The position numbers and the translations under genes are program-made. From NCBI RefSeq assembly GCF_900187605.1, contig NZ_FYEA01000007.1, forward strand, positions 62,001-126,000: 64,000 nucleotides of DNA, written 5' to 3'. Position 1 is the first letter of the stretch. Each line of letters starts with the position of its first letter. A model generated the notes under the pieces. It made no database searches, had not been told where the DNA came from, and was given only the letters and a program-made list of their open reading frames with translations. The DNA comes from Pseudomonas sp. Irchel 3H7. Its GTDB lineage: Bacteria; Pseudomonadota; Gammaproteobacteria; Pseudomonadales; Pseudomonadaceae. This document shows, piece after piece, positions 26,977 to 38,202 of this stretch.

Positions 26977-28491
26977 ATGAAGCGCAAGAATATTCTTTTC
27001 ATCATGGCCGATCAGATGGCCGCGCCAATGTTGCCGATCTACGGCCCGTCGCCGATCAAACTGCCGAATCTTTCCCGCCTCGCCGCCCAAGGCGTGGTGT
27101 TCGATGCCGCTTACTGCAACAGCCCGTTATGCGCGCCGTCGCGTTTCACCCTGGTCAGCGGCCAGTTGCCGAGCAAGATTGGCGCCTATGACAACGCGGC
27201 GGATTTCCCCGCCGACATTCCGACCTACGCCCACTACCTGCGCCGCCTCGGCTACCGCACCGCGCTGTCGGGCAAGATGCATTTTTGCGGTCCGGACCAG
27301 TTGCATGGTTATGAAGAACGTCTGACCAGTGATATCTACCCAGCCGACTATGGCTGGGCCGTGAACTGGGATGAGCCGGACGTGCGGCCGAGCTGGTATC
27401 ACAATATGTCTTCGGTGCTGCAGGCCGGGCCGTGTGTGCGCACCAACCAGCTCGATTTCGATGAAGAGGTGGTGTTCAAGGCGCAGCAATACCTGTTCGA
27501 TCACATTCGCGAGGATGGCGATCGCCCGTTCTGCCTGACCGTATCGATGACTCACCCACACGATCCCTACACCATTCCCAAGGCGTTCTGGGATTTGTAC
27601 AACGATGCCGATATCCCGCTTCCGATCACGCCGGATCAACACGAACTCGATCCGCACTCGCAACGTCTGCTCAAGGTTTACGACCTGTGGGACAAGCCGC
27701 TGCCTGTGGATAAGATCCGCGATGCACGCCGGGCCTACTTCGGCGCCTGCAGCTATATCGACGCCAACGTCGGCAAACTTCTGCAAACCCTCGAAGAAAC
27801 CGGACTAATTGACGACACCATCATTGTGTTCTCCGGTGACCACGGCGACATGCTCGGCGAGAAAGGCCTCTGGTACAAAATGCACTGGTACGAGATGGCG
27901 GCCCGTGTGCCCCTGTTGATAAGTGCCCCAGGCCAGTTCGATGCCGGGCGGGTTAGCGCAGCCGTGTCGACCGCTGACCTGTTGCCGACCTTCGTTGAAC
28001 TGGCCGGCGGAACGCTGGAACCGGGCTTGCCGCTCGACGGCCGCTCACTGGTTTCACACCTGCAAGGGCAGGGCGGCCATGACCAAGTGTTTGGCGAATA
28101 CATGGCCGAAGGCACCATCAGCCCGTTGATGATGATCCGTCGCGGCGCCTACAAATTTATCTACAGTGAAAGCGACCCTTGCCTACTTTTCAACGTAGAC
28201 AACGATCCGCGTGAACTGGAAGAACTCAGCCAATCGCCGCAACATCGCCAGCTGTTCGACGATTTTCTCGCCGAGGCGCGGGCCAAGTGGGACATCCCGG
28301 CAATACACCACGACGTCCTCGCCAGCCAGCGCCGTCGCCGATTTGTTGCCGACGCATTAACCATCGGCAAGCTGAAGAGCTGGGATCACCAGCCGCTGGT
28401 GGACGCCAGTCAGCAGTACATGCGCAACCACATCGACCTCGATGATCTGGAACGCAAAGCACGTTATCCACAACCCTGCCAAAACCAATAA
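26977..28491 (+). CDS. betC: Choline-sulfatase BetC
   Basis: The 504-residue sulfatase hydrolyses choline-O-sulfate to choline and sulfate. The formylglycine motif CAPSR starts at C52, and the metal-binding MADQM near residue 10 and GDHGDMLG near residue 290 are present. Length and the C-terminal extension fit bacterial BetC. The ATG at 26977 gives the family's MKRKNILFIMADQM start; an in-frame ATG at 26959 is less likely. It begins a co-directional group with the choline-binding protein 16 bases downstream and the SulP carrier further on. Choline released can feed glycine-betaine synthesis encoded elsewhere. Confidence 0.95.
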   Translation: MKRKNILFIMADQMAAPMLPIYGPSPIKLPNLSRLAAQGVVFDAAYCNSPLCAPSRFTLVSGQLPSKIGAYDNAADFPADIPTYAHYLRRLGYRTALSGKMHFCGPDQLHGYEERLTSDIYPADYGWAVNWDEPDVRPSWYHNMSSVLQAGPCVRTNQLDFDEEVVFKAQQYLFDHIREDGDRPFCLTVSMTHPHDPYTIPKAFWDLYNDADIPLPITPDQHELDPHSQRLLKVYDLWDKPLPVDKIRDARRAYFGACSYIDANVGKLLQTLEETGLIDDTIIVFSGDHGDMLGEKGLWYKMHWYEMAARVPLLISAPGQFDAGRVSAAVSTADLLPTFVELAGGTLEPGLPLDGRSLVSHLQGQGGHDQVFGEYMAEGTISPLMMIRRGAYKFIYSESDPCLLFNVDNDPRELEELSQSPQHRQLFDDFLAEARAKWDIPAIHHDVLASQRRRRFVADALTIGKLKSWDHQPLVDASQQYMRNHIDLDDLERKARYPQPCQNQ

Positions 28492-28525
28492 TGTTAAGGG
28501 GAAGTCCATGCGCAAGTTATCCACA
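28464..28525. promoter_or_regulatory. Two DnaA-box consensus 9-mers at the betC-choX junction
   Basis: TTATCCACA occurs exactly at 28464-28472 (inside the betC end) and at 28517-28525 (inside the first codons of the binding-protein gene), in the same orientation and 53 bases apart. They are part of a set of 14 described under findings. Function is unproven. Confidence 0.4.
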
Positions 28526-29428
28526 GTAGTGACGGTTGGCCTGATCGCGTTGAGCAGCACTTCGGCCTTCGCCGAGCAGAGCTGCGACACGGTGAAAATG
28601 GCTGATCCGGGCTGGAGCGACATCGCCGCGACCAACGCCATCACCGGGTTTCTGCTGGACGGCATGGGCTACAAGGCCAAGGTCGACACCCTCGCGGTGC
28701 CGATTACTTTTGGCGGGTTGAAGGATGGCCAAGTGGATGTGTTCCTCGGCAACTGGATGCCGGCGCAGCAGGGCTTCTACGACAAGTTCGTCGCCACCGG
28801 CGATGTCACGCAACTGGCGAAAAACCTCGACGGCACCGAGTTCACCCTGGCTGTACCGGATTACGTGTGGGACGCCGGTGTGCATAACTTTGCCGACCTG
28901 AACAAATACGCCGACAAGTTCGAGCGCAAGATCTACGGCATCGGCTCGGGCGCGCCGGCAAACATCTCGCTGCAGGAGATCATCAAGAAGAACGACTTCG
29001 ACATGGGCCAGTGGAAGCTGATCGAGTCCAGCGAACAGGCGATGCTGGCTGAAGTGTCGCGGGCGGTGAAGAAACAGAAATTCGTCACCTTCCTCGGCTG
29101 GACGCCGCACCCGATGAACGTGCAGTTGAAGATGCATTACCTGAAGGGTGGCGAGAAGTACTTTGGCGAGACTGGCAGCGTGTTTACGTTGACACGCAAG
29201 GGCTACGCCGAGGCGTGTCCGAATGTGGGTAAATTGCTGACCAATCTTTCGTTCACTCAGGAGATGGAGAACAGCATCATGGCTGAGGTGGTGAACAAGA
29301 AGGTCACTAATGCCGAGGCGGCGAAGGCGTGGATCAAGGCGAACCCGGCGGTGCTGGACAAGTGGCTGGATGGGGTGAAGACCGTAGATGGCAAGGATGC
29401 GTTGGTGGCGGTGAAGGCGAAGCTCTGA
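28508..29428 (+). CDS. choX: Choline/quaternary-amine ABC transporter periplasmic binding protein
   Basis: The 306-residue protein has a signal peptide (cleavage after AFA, about residue 20), then the OpuAC/ProX-type binding domain: VKMADPGWSDIAATNAITG, VDVFLGNWMPAQ and FLGWTPHPMN are the ChoX-like blocks that carry aromatic residues for the quaternary amine. It should bind choline or choline-O-sulfate. No permease or ATPase gene is adjacent, so it probably serves a shared CbcWV-type transporter encoded elsewhere, as orphan binding proteins do in P. aeruginosa. The ribosome site AAGGGGAAG stands 5 bases before the ATG. Confidence 0.9.
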   Translation: MRKLSTVVTVGLIALSSTSAFAEQSCDTVKMADPGWSDIAATNAITGFLLDGMGYKAKVDTLAVPITFGGLKDGQVDVFLGNWMPAQQGFYDKFVATGDVTQLAKNLDGTEFTLAVPDYVWDAGVHNFADLNKYADKFERKIYGIGSGAPANISLQEIIKKNDFDMGQWKLIESSEQAMLAEVSRAVKKQKFVTFLGWTPHPMNVQLKMHYLKGGEKYFGETGSVFTLTRKGYAEACPNVGKLLTNLSFTQEMENSIMAEVVNKKVTNAEAAKAWIKANPAVLDKWLDGVKTVDGKDALVAVKAKL

Positions 29429-29468
29429 TCGTGGGATTGCTGGAATTGTGCACTGCTTGAGATTTTTA

Positions 29469-29632
29469 CCCCCTCACCCCAGCCCTCTCCCCCAGAGGGG
29501 GCGAGGGGGAAAGGGAGCCGATATTTGTTGCATTCAAAACTTGCGTTCAACTTTGAAATCGCAGGTTGATGAATCTCTGACAGACACCTCGGTCAGTCCC
29601 CTCTCCCTCTGGGAGAGGGCTAGGGTGAGGGG
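29469..29632. repeat. Inverted pair of CCCTCTCCC-type intergenic repeats
   Basis: A block with CCCCTCACCCCAGCCCTCTC at about 29470-29515 has an inverted copy at 29597-29632 (GGGAGAGGGCTAGGGTGAGG). Each block is itself a hairpin. This is a repeat family common between proteobacterial genes. The pair separates choX from the SulP gene. Confidence 0.8.
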
Positions 29633-29685
29633 CCTTTCCCCTGACACCCTGATAACCTTGAATAAAACCCCAACCGCGAGGACCC

Positions 29686-31254
29686 ATGGCCTTCCCCAGC
29701 CGCCACTCTCTCTTGCCCTTCCTCACCTGGCTACCGCGGCAAACCCGCGCCAGCGTCGGACGGGATCTGATCGTCGGCCTCAGCGGTGCGATTCTCGCGT
29801 TACCCCAGTCGATTGCCTACGCGCTGATCGCCGGCCTCCCACCTGAATACGGCCTCTACGCCGCGATCATTCCGGTGTTGATCGCCTGCCTGTGGGGCTC
29901 ATCCTGGCACTTGATCTGCGGCCCGACGGCGGCGATTTCGATTGTGCTGTACGCCAGCGTCAGTCCCTTGGCCGTGCCAGCCTCGCAGGACTACATCACC
30001 TTGATCCTGCTGCTGACGTTCCTGGCCGGGATTTTCCAGTGGCTGCTCGGCCTGCTGCGCTTCGGTGCGCTGGTGAATTTCGTCTCGCATTCGGTGGTAC
30101 TCGGTTTCACTCTCGGCGCGGCGGTGGTGATCGCCATTGGGCAATTGCCGAATCTGTTGGGACTGGAATTACCGGCGAAAGCCACGGCGCTGGCGAGTCT
30201 GATGGATCTGCTGCAGCACCTCAGGGCTGTGGATAAACCGTCGTTAGTTCTGGGCATAGCCACGGTGGTGGTCGGCGTGGTGCTGAAACAACTGCTGCCA
30301 CGCTGGCCAACGCTGTTGATCACATTGGTGCTGGCCAGTCTGCTGGTGTGGCTGTGGCCGGCGATGTTCGGGCATGTGCATCTGGTCAGCGCGTTTGTCG
30401 GGCGCCTGCCGCCGTTCAGTGGCTTGCCGCTGGATCTGGATTTGATCCTGCGTTTGCTGCCGAGCGCCGTGGCGGTGGGCATGCTCGGGCTGGTCACCAG
30501 CCTGTCGATCGCGCGCTCGATTTCCGCTCGGTCGCAACAGTTGCTCGATGCCAATCAGGAAGTTCGCGCGCAGGGTTTATCGAACATCGTCGGGGCGTTT
30601 TTTTCCGGGTCGCTGTCAGCCGGATCGTTTACCCGTTCGGGGTTGAGCTACGAGGCGGGCGCCTGTTCGCCATTGGCCGGGATCTTTTCAGCGATCTGGG
30701 TGGCGTTGTTTGCGATTTTCGGCGCCGGTCTGATTTCGCACATTCCCATTCCGGCAATGGCGGGCAGCATTCTGCTGATCGCCTGGGGCCTGGTCGATCA
30801 TCGCGGCATTCGCGCGTTGCTGCGAGTCAGCCGTGCCGAGTTCGTGGTCATGGCGCTGACTTGCCTGGCGACATTGCTGCTGGAATTGCAGACGGCGATT
30901 TATGCCGGGGTGCTGGCATCACTGTTCTTCTACCTCAAGCGCACCTCGCAACCGCGTGTGCAGCATTGGCGCGACGGTGAGGATGATGTTTTGCGCGTCG
31001 GCGGCTCGATCTTTTTCGGCGCCAGCCATTACCTGCAAGTGCGCCTGCAGCGCCTGCACGGCGCGCGGGTGGTGATCGAGGCGCAGCAAATCAACTTCAT
31101 CGACTATTCGGGGGTGGAGATGCTGCATCAGGAGGCGCGGCGTTTATTGCGCCAGAATCGCAGCCTGACCTTGCGCCGGGCGCGGCCGCAGGTGGTGGAG
31201 GAATTAAGGAAGCTTGAGGGGCCGGAGAAATGTCCGATCCGGTTTGAGGATTGA
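29686..31254 (+). CDS. SulP-family inorganic anion transporter with STAS domain
   Basis: The 522-residue protein has the SulP core of about 12 helices, with the family motif ALPQSIAYALIAGLPPEYGLYAA near residue 40 and the later SFTRSGLSYEAGACSPLAGI. A STAS domain follows at about residues 430-520 (VVIEAQQINFIDYSGVEML). SulP proteins carry sulfate, bicarbonate or other anions. Position after betC and choX suggests it handles the sulfate released from choline-O-sulfate, though direction and substrate are inferred. Confidence 0.9.
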   Translation: MAFPSRHSLLPFLTWLPRQTRASVGRDLIVGLSGAILALPQSIAYALIAGLPPEYGLYAAIIPVLIACLWGSSWHLICGPTAAISIVLYASVSPLAVPASQDYITLILLLTFLAGIFQWLLGLLRFGALVNFVSHSVVLGFTLGAAVVIAIGQLPNLLGLELPAKATALASLMDLLQHLRAVDKPSLVLGIATVVVGVVLKQLLPRWPTLLITLVLASLLVWLWPAMFGHVHLVSAFVGRLPPFSGLPLDLDLILRLLPSAVAVGMLGLVTSLSIARSISARSQQLLDANQEVRAQGLSNIVGAFFSGSLSAGSFTRSGLSYEAGACSPLAGIFSAIWVALFAIFGAGLISHIPIPAMAGSILLIAWGLVDHRGIRALLRVSRAEFVVMALTCLATLLLELQTAIYAGVLASLFFYLKRTSQPRVQHWRDGEDDVLRVGGSIFFGASHYLQVRLQRLHGARVVIEAQQINFIDYSGVEMLHQEARRLLRQNRSLTLRRARPQVVEELRKLEGPEKCPIRFED

Positions 31255-31275
31255 TTGGCGATCGAGGTAATCCTT

Positions 31276-31362
31276 GTGGGAGCGAGCCTGCTCGCGAAGA
31301 CTGCGGCACATCCAACATTGATGTGTCAGACAGACCGCTTTCGCGAGCAGGCTCGCTCCCAC
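31276..31362. repeat. Inverted REP pair, variant GTGGGAGCGAGCCTGCTCGCGAA
   Basis: Arms at 31276-31298 and 31340-31362 are exact 23-base reverse complements, related to the GAGTGAGCC class but with GTGGGAGCGAGCC. The 41-base spacer contains CAACATTGATGT, also present in the spacer at 21793. It lies between the convergent SulP and aroE ends. Confidence 0.92.
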
Positions 31363-31370
31363 ATGGGTAC

Positions 31371-32192
31371 TTATTGGGCCAGTTGTCGACGCAACTCGGC
31401 GAGTACTGGCGCCGTATCAGGGCGTACACCGCGCCACAGGAAAAACGCCTCGGCCGCCTGCTCCGCCAACATCCCCAAGCCATCCATCGATACCGCCGCG
31501 CCATGCTCAGTGGCCCAACGGCAGAACGCTGTCGGCTCCTTGCCGTACATCATGTCGTAGCACAGGGTCTTGCCCGGCTCGATCAGGCTCGGCGCAATCG
31601 GCGGCACATCACCGGTCAGGCTGGCAGATGTAGCGTTGATGATCACGTCCACCGGCTCGCGCAACCAGTCGAAACCACTGGCTGACACCGGCCCGAGGTC
31701 GCAGAACAACTCGGCCAGCAATTCAGCCTTGTCCACCGTGCGATTGGCGATGATCACCGACGCGGGCTTCTCCGCCAGCAACGGCTCCAGCGCACCGCGC
31801 ACCGCGCCACCGGCACCCAGCAGCAGAATACGTTTGCCGGTCAGGCTGAACCCGGCGTTCACCGTCAGATCACGCACCAGTCCGGCGCCGTCGGTGTTGT
31901 CACCCAGCAGCGAGCCGTCCGCCAGTTTGCTCAAGGTATTCACCGCACCGGCCCGCTGCGCACGAGCAGTCAGGCTATTGGCCAAACGGTAAGCGTCTTC
32001 CTTGAACGGCACGGTAACGTTGGCACCGCGACCGTCCTGGAAAAACGCCGTGGCGCAGCCGGCGAAATCATCAAGCGGCGCCAGCAGCGTGCAGTAGTCG
32101 AGGCTCTGACCGGTCTGCGCAGCGAACAGTTTGTGAATCATCGGCGATTTGCTGTGGCCGATCGGGTTACCGAAAACGACGTAACGATCCAT
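31371..32192 (-). CDS. aroE: Shikimate dehydrogenase AroE
   Basis: The 273-residue enzyme reduces 3-dehydroshikimate with NADPH. It shows the substrate-site start [18 protein letters not shown], the catalytic lysine in [11 protein letters not shown], the aspartate in [12 protein letters not shown], and the cofactor loop [13 protein letters not shown] with NRT. The start is preceded by GAGGATTT. It begins 9 bases after hemF, in the conserved hemF-aroE operon. Confidence 0.97.
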   Translation of the reverse strand: MDRYVVFGNPIGHSKSPMIHKLFAAQTGQSLDYCTLLAPLDDFAGCATAFFQDGRGANVTVPFKEDAYRLANSLTARAQRAGAVNTLSKLADGSLLGDNTDGAGLVRDLTVNAGFSLTGKRILLLGAGGAVRGALEPLLAEKPASVIIANRTVDKAELLAELFCDLGPVSASGFDWLREPVDVIINATSASLTGDVPPIAPSLIEPGKTLCYDMMYGKEPTAFCRWATEHGAAVSMDGLGMLAEQAAEAFFLWRGVRPDTAPVLAELRRQLAQ

Positions 32193-32201
32193 CAGAAATC
32201 C

Positions 32202-34243
<2,042 letters not shown>

Positions 34244-34307
34244 TACCTCCCGGCGTCCTGCCAGTCAGGGTTTCAGATCCATGACTGGCAGGACGCTTCG
34301 AGCGTGT

Positions 34308-34982
34308 TCAGTACTTCTGTGGATGAGCCGCCGACGGTCTTGGCGTCCGATGACCGACAGTCGCGGAATCAGGCTGTTGCAACGCTGCGAGGATTTGCCG
34401 CCACTCGGCTGACAGCACCCAGTAATCCCCGCGTGCGCGCTGTTCGATATGCATGGGATTGGAGGCAACCGGCATCAGACCGAAACGCTGGTACAGGCGC
34501 AGCTGCGATGCCCTGCACAACGCAGTGACACCTTGATAGCCCTGTTTTATGGCCCACTCGGCAGCGGCCGCCATCAGACTGTCGACGGCAATAGGCTGTT
34601 CGCTGGGCGCGTACGAGATCAAGCGACTGAGTTCGACATGGCGTGACAACGCCACCGTGGGCGAAACATGCTGCTGCGCCAGTGATGCCCACTCGAACGG
34701 CGCCGGAGTGGCCCTCAATACCGCCAGCAACTGATCGTGCCGATACAACAGAAAGTGGGTACTTCGCGGCCGTGTCGCCAGTCGGGTTTCGAGCATCCGC
34801 GCCCTGGACGTCAGCATGTAATGCTGCAGCCGAAGCCGAAATTGCCGTTCGATAAACCGATCGAACACTTGGGTATCCGACCCCGCTTCAAGCATCACGA
34901 TCCGGCATCCCTCCTGATGACTGTTTAACGTCACCTGAAGCGTCTGCAAGTATTCCGTGAGTTGCAAATCCGTAGTGTCCAT
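34308..34982 (-). CDS. GNAT-fold acyltransferase resembling FeeM/autoinducer-synthase type
   Basis: The 224-residue protein contains a GNAT-like core. The central HVELSRLISY resembles the E-x-SRL strand of the N-acyl amino acid synthase/LuxI superfamily, and a later GYQGVTALCRASQLRLYQRFGL is a typical helix-strand-helix acyl-CoA/ACP region. The N-terminal R-x-R-x-M-LE-x-R stretch is not a clear LuxI motif. It may transfer an acyl group from CoA or ACP to an amine. A ribosome site (GGAGAAAGA) precedes the ATG. It stands alone between qor and tsaC and is not part of the usual oriC-proximal gene order as I know it. Confidence 0.5.
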   Translation of the reverse strand: MDTTDLQLTEYLQTLQVTLNSHQEGCRIVMLEAGSDTQVFDRFIERQFRLRLQHYMLTSRARMLETRLATRPRSTHFLLYRHDQLLAVLRATPAPFEWASLAQQHVSPTVALSRHVELSRLISYAPSEQPIAVDSLMAAAAEWAIKQGYQGVTALCRASQLRLYQRFGLMPVASNPMHIEQRARGDYWVLSAEWRQILAALQQPDSATVGHRTPRPSAAHPQKY

Positions 34983-35166
34983 TCTTTCTCCGCAGACCTT
35001 AACTTATCGAAGTGTTTCGAGTGCAGGGAAAGGATGGTTGCTTTTGGCGATACCGCCACGAAACGCGGTCTGATAATCAGGTGGGAAAATTCAGTTAATT
35101 CAGATAGTTGATGATTTTTCCGACGCAACAACAAGCATCATTGCAGGATAAATCGCAGGCACGCGT

Positions 35167-35197
35167 AGTACTCCTCGCCGTCAAGGCGAGGAGTACT
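35167..35197. terminator. Perfect hairpin after tsaC
   Basis: AGTACTCCTCGCC and GGCGAGGAGTACT form a 13-base perfect stem around GTCAA, 26 bases after the tsaC stop. No U-tract follows on either strand, so it may act as a 3' stabiliser or Rho-linked terminator for the dprA-tsaC transcript. Confidence 0.6.
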
Positions 35198-35222
35198 CAC
35201 GTTACTAATGTTAGAGGCTGGA

Positions 35223-35780
35223 TCAGTCGGGACGGATGACTTTGCCGGTCGCCAGATCACGAATCACGCTGGGGTTCTTGCGCCCACCCAGTTGCCCGCC
35301 CAGTATCAGATCGATCTGCCCACGGAAATATTGCTCAACCCGCAAGCGAGTGCGCGCTGCCGGGCGCCCCTGTGGGTTGGCAGAGGTCGAAATCAACGGC
35401 CCGACCATCGAGCACAGATCGCGCACCTGCGGGTGATCACTGACCCGTAGCGCCACGGTGTCGTGCATACCGGTCACCCATTCGGGCAACAAACCTTGAT
35501 GCGGCACCAGCCAAGTGTTCGGCCCCGGCCAGGTGCTGGCCATGCGGTCAATCCACTCTGGCGGGAAGTCTTCGAACAGAAAATCGAACTGGCGAATATT
35601 GTCGGCAACCAGAATCAGCCCTTTGACCACCGATCGATTCTTGATCGCCAGCAACCGATCCACGGCCTCTTCGTTCCATGGGTCGCAACCCAGCCCCCAG
35701 ACGGCTTCGGTTGGATAGGCAATCACCGCCCCGGCGCGAATCTCTCGTGCGGCTTGTTGCACACGCCAACTGTTGACCAT
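35223..35780 (-). CDS. tsaC: Threonylcarbamoyl-AMP synthase TsaC
   Basis: The 185-residue YrdC-fold enzyme makes threonylcarbamoyl-adenylate from threonine, bicarbonate and ATP for tRNA t6A37. It shows the opening [18 protein letters not shown], the basic [10 protein letters not shown] nucleotide site, and the [11 protein letters not shown] loop. The ribosome site GGAGAG precedes the ATG. It lies 55 bases downstream of dprA on the same strand, as in other gammaproteobacteria. Confidence 0.96.
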   Translation of the reverse strand: MVNSWRVQQAAREIRAGAVIAYPTEAVWGLGCDPWNEEAVDRLLAIKNRSVVKGLILVADNIRQFDFLFEDFPPEWIDRMASTWPGPNTWLVPHQGLLPEWVTGMHDTVALRVSDHPQVRDLCSMVGPLISTSANPQGRPAARTRLRVEQYFRGQIDLILGGQLGGRKNPSVIRDLATGKVIRPD

Positions 35781-35835
35781 GAAAAAACTCTCCGCAATCA
35801 GGTTTCGCGCAGTTTACCGATCTTCCTTGTAAAAC

Positions 35836-36936
35836 CTAGCTTGTCCTGGCCAACCAGCGACCGTTTTCGCATACCGCGCGGCCGTCCATTTCCAGTTCGG
35901 TGAGTGCCGCCAGCACTTTCGGTAACGCCCAGCCGCTGCTGTCGGCCAAACCTTCGCTGGTGTGCGGCGCGGCGTGCAGCAATATGAGCAATGGATGATC
36001 GACTTTCGCGGTGTCTGCGGACAATGGCAAATGCTGCCAGCCACGCAGGGCTTCGAGGATGTGCTCGATGGTTTCCACCAACACCGCGCCGTCGCGAATC
36101 AATTGGTGACAACCGCGCGCGCCTGGGTGATGAATCGAGCCGGGAATCGCATACACCTCGCGCCCCTGTTCGGCTGCCAGCCGCGCAGTGATCAATGAAC
36201 CGCTGGCAACGCTGGCCTCGACCACCAGCACTCCCAGAGACAATCCGCTGATGATCCGGTTACGACGCGGGAAGTTGCTCGCCGTCGGCCCGGCATCCAG
36301 CGGGAACTCCGAAAGCACTGCGCTGCCGGACGCGATCATCGCGTCAGCCAGGCGCCGATTGCGCTGTGGATAAAAATTTTCCAGCCCGGTACCCAACACA
36401 CCGACGGTCAAGCCACCGACATCCAGTGCCGCCTGATGCGCAGCGGCATCAATGCCCAGTGCCAGACCGCTGGTGATGACAAAACCGGCCCCGGCGAGGC
36501 TGCGGGAAAACGCCGCTGCCGTGTCCATTCCCGGACGCGAAGCGCGTCGGCTACCCACCATTGCCAGTTGCGGTTTTTCCAGAATCAGTGGATCCCCGGC
36601 GACAAACAGCAACGGCGGTGGATCCGGAATCTGTGCCAGCAGCGCCGGATAATCCGCCTGATCCCACATCAGCAAATGATGATCCGACCGCTCTAGCCAG
36701 CGCATTGCATGGCTCGCGCCATCGCGCACCTCAGGACAGCGTCGCGCTTCGGCGCAGGCCGCCGGCATTCCCAGCGAGCGCCAGGCACTCGCTGGCGCGC
36801 TGATGGCTTTGGACGCCGAGCCGAAAGCTTCGAGCAATTTGGCAAACCGCTTCGGACCGATGTCCGGCAAGCGGTGCAGGCGCAGACGCGCTTCCAGTTC
36901 CGCTGGCGAAACCGGCGTGCAGACAGACAGCATCAT
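35836..36936 (-). CDS. dprA: DNA-processing protein DprA
   Basis: The 366-residue protein loads RecA on incoming single-stranded DNA during transformation. It contains a SAM-like N-terminal region (RLHRLPDIGPKRFAKLLEAF), the Rossmann-like core with GSRRASRPG, SGLALGIDAAAHQAAL and GSHHPGARGCHQLI-type blocks, and a C-terminal winged-helix DprA_WH domain. Two consecutive ATG codons start it. It is followed by tsaC and preceded by the LysM protein gene in the standard order. Confidence 0.95.
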   Translation of the reverse strand: MMLSVCTPVSPAELEARLRLHRLPDIGPKRFAKLLEAFGSASKAISAPASAWRSLGMPAACAEARRCPEVRDGASHAMRWLERSDHHLLMWDQADYPALLAQIPDPPPLLFVAGDPLILEKPQLAMVGSRRASRPGMDTAAAFSRSLAGAGFVITSGLALGIDAAAHQAALDVGGLTVGVLGTGLENFYPQRNRRLADAMIASGSAVLSEFPLDAGPTASNFPRRNRIISGLSLGVLVVEASVASGSLITARLAAEQGREVYAIPGSIHHPGARGCHQLIRDGAVLVETIEHILEALRGWQHLPLSADTAKVDHPLLILLHAAPHTSEGLADSSGWALPKVLAALTELEMDGRAVCENGRWLARTS

Positions 36937-36981
36937 GGATCATCCTTGATCGTTATAAGTCCCGAACCATTCGGAACAAGC

Positions 36982-36990
36982 TGTGGATAA
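36982..36990 (+). promoter_or_regulatory. DnaA-box 9-mer upstream of dprA
   Basis: TGTGGATAA, the exact reverse complement of TTATCCACA, lies in the 80-base gap between dprA and the LysM gene, 46 bases before the dprA start. A second copy lies inside dprA at 36365-36373. Confidence 0.4.
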
Positions 36991-37016
36991 CTCTGTTGGT
37001 AACTTGTGAAGCAAGC

Positions 37017-38042
37017 TTACGGATTTCGCACCCTGTCGAGCACCGCCAGCGAGCGCGATGCGTTGAGCACGAGGCCATAGCTGAGTTTGTCGTAGGTGCG
37101 GAACACCATCAGCAAACCGGCGCGCTCATCGGGAATTTTCAGCGGCTGACCGGTGATGCGATCACGCACGGTTTCGCCGGTTTTCATCACCACCAGCACG
37201 TTGCCTTCGGCCAGACCGTCGCGCTTGCCCTTGTTCAACGTGACTACGTCCATCACGCCAATCTGGGTAACACCGCGCGGCACATCGATGATCACTCCGT
37301 TGATGTTGGTCGTTGGTGCGCTGGGCATGAAGGTCGAGTTGATCGAGCGCTCTTCGCCGCTGAACAAACGATCGCCGAGGCGTACTTCCTGAGTGGTGCG
37401 TTGCAGGGCGAGAGTGGCGACGTCGCCTTCGGTCGCGACAATCTCACCGCCACCGATGTCGTCGGCATTGATCCCGAGGAACTCCTTGGTCTGCGGATCG
37501 GTGTAGACCTTGCCCTGACGGAAGATGCCGTAGACCGGTTGATCGGGGTCGAAATGGCCGCGAGCGAAGATGCGGTCACCGGTACCGCTGAGCACGCGTT
37601 CGGCATCGCCGGCGACGATGTACGGCGCCTTGTCGAAGTCCTCGGCCTTGTCGACGATGCGATTGCTCAGCAGAAAGCTGTTGATGGATTTCAGCGGAAT
37701 GCTCGGAATCGCCTCGGCCACCGGGCTGGTACGGATCCGTGGCGAGAGCTTGATGGTGCCGCGCGACTCGCCGCGATTGACGGTCAGACGCGGCTGACCG
37801 TCGACATAACTGAGGGTCAGCGTGTCGCCGGGATAGATCAGGTTGGGGTTTTCAATTTGCGGATTGGCCCGCCACAGTTGTGGCCACTGCCAGGGCTCGC
37901 GCAGGTATTTGCCGGATATGTCCCAGAGTGTGTCCCCCGAAACCACCGTGTATTGCTGTGGAAAACCATCCCTGAGTTGCACTTGCCCTTGCACCACGCC
38001 GGCCGAAGCCAACAGCAGCAGGGCGAGTAGTGTTTTCCTCAT
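37017..38042 (-). CDS. LysM-domain periplasmic protein
   Basis: The 341-residue protein has a signal peptide (MRKTLLALLLLASAGVVQG) and one LysM domain near residues 30-78 (QYTVVSGDTLWDISGKYL, then WPQLWRANPQIENPNLIYPGD) that should bind peptidoglycan. The remaining 260 residues are a beta-rich domain without a known catalytic motif. It is conserved between dprA and def in pseudomonads (PA0020). The start at 38042 is set by the signal peptide; a longer open frame has no support. It is divergent from def. Confidence 0.9.
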   Translation of the reverse strand: MRKTLLALLLLASAGVVQGQVQLRDGFPQQYTVVSGDTLWDISGKYLREPWQWPQLWRANPQIENPNLIYPGDTLTLSYVDGQPRLTVNRGESRGTIKLSPRIRTSPVAEAIPSIPLKSINSFLLSNRIVDKAEDFDKAPYIVAGDAERVLSGTGDRIFARGHFDPDQPVYGIFRQGKVYTDPQTKEFLGINADDIGGGEIVATEGDVATLALQRTTQEVRLGDRLFSGEERSINSTFMPSAPTTNINGVIIDVPRGVTQIGVMDVVTLNKGKRDGLAEGNVLVVMKTGETVRDRITGQPLKIPDERAGLLMVFRTYDKLSYGLVLNASRSLAVLDRVRNP

Positions 38043-38202
38043 GCAGTGAATCCCTTTATCATGTGCATTCGCGTGAACCGTCAGAGCCCCCGTGGCTCGC
38101 TTGTGCAAAATGCACAAGCTACGCTTCACAACGGTAGCCTGCATCTTCGGACCTGCCAGGCCATCGCCCGACTTTACTCAACGTGTGCAGCAATCAAAGC
38201 CT

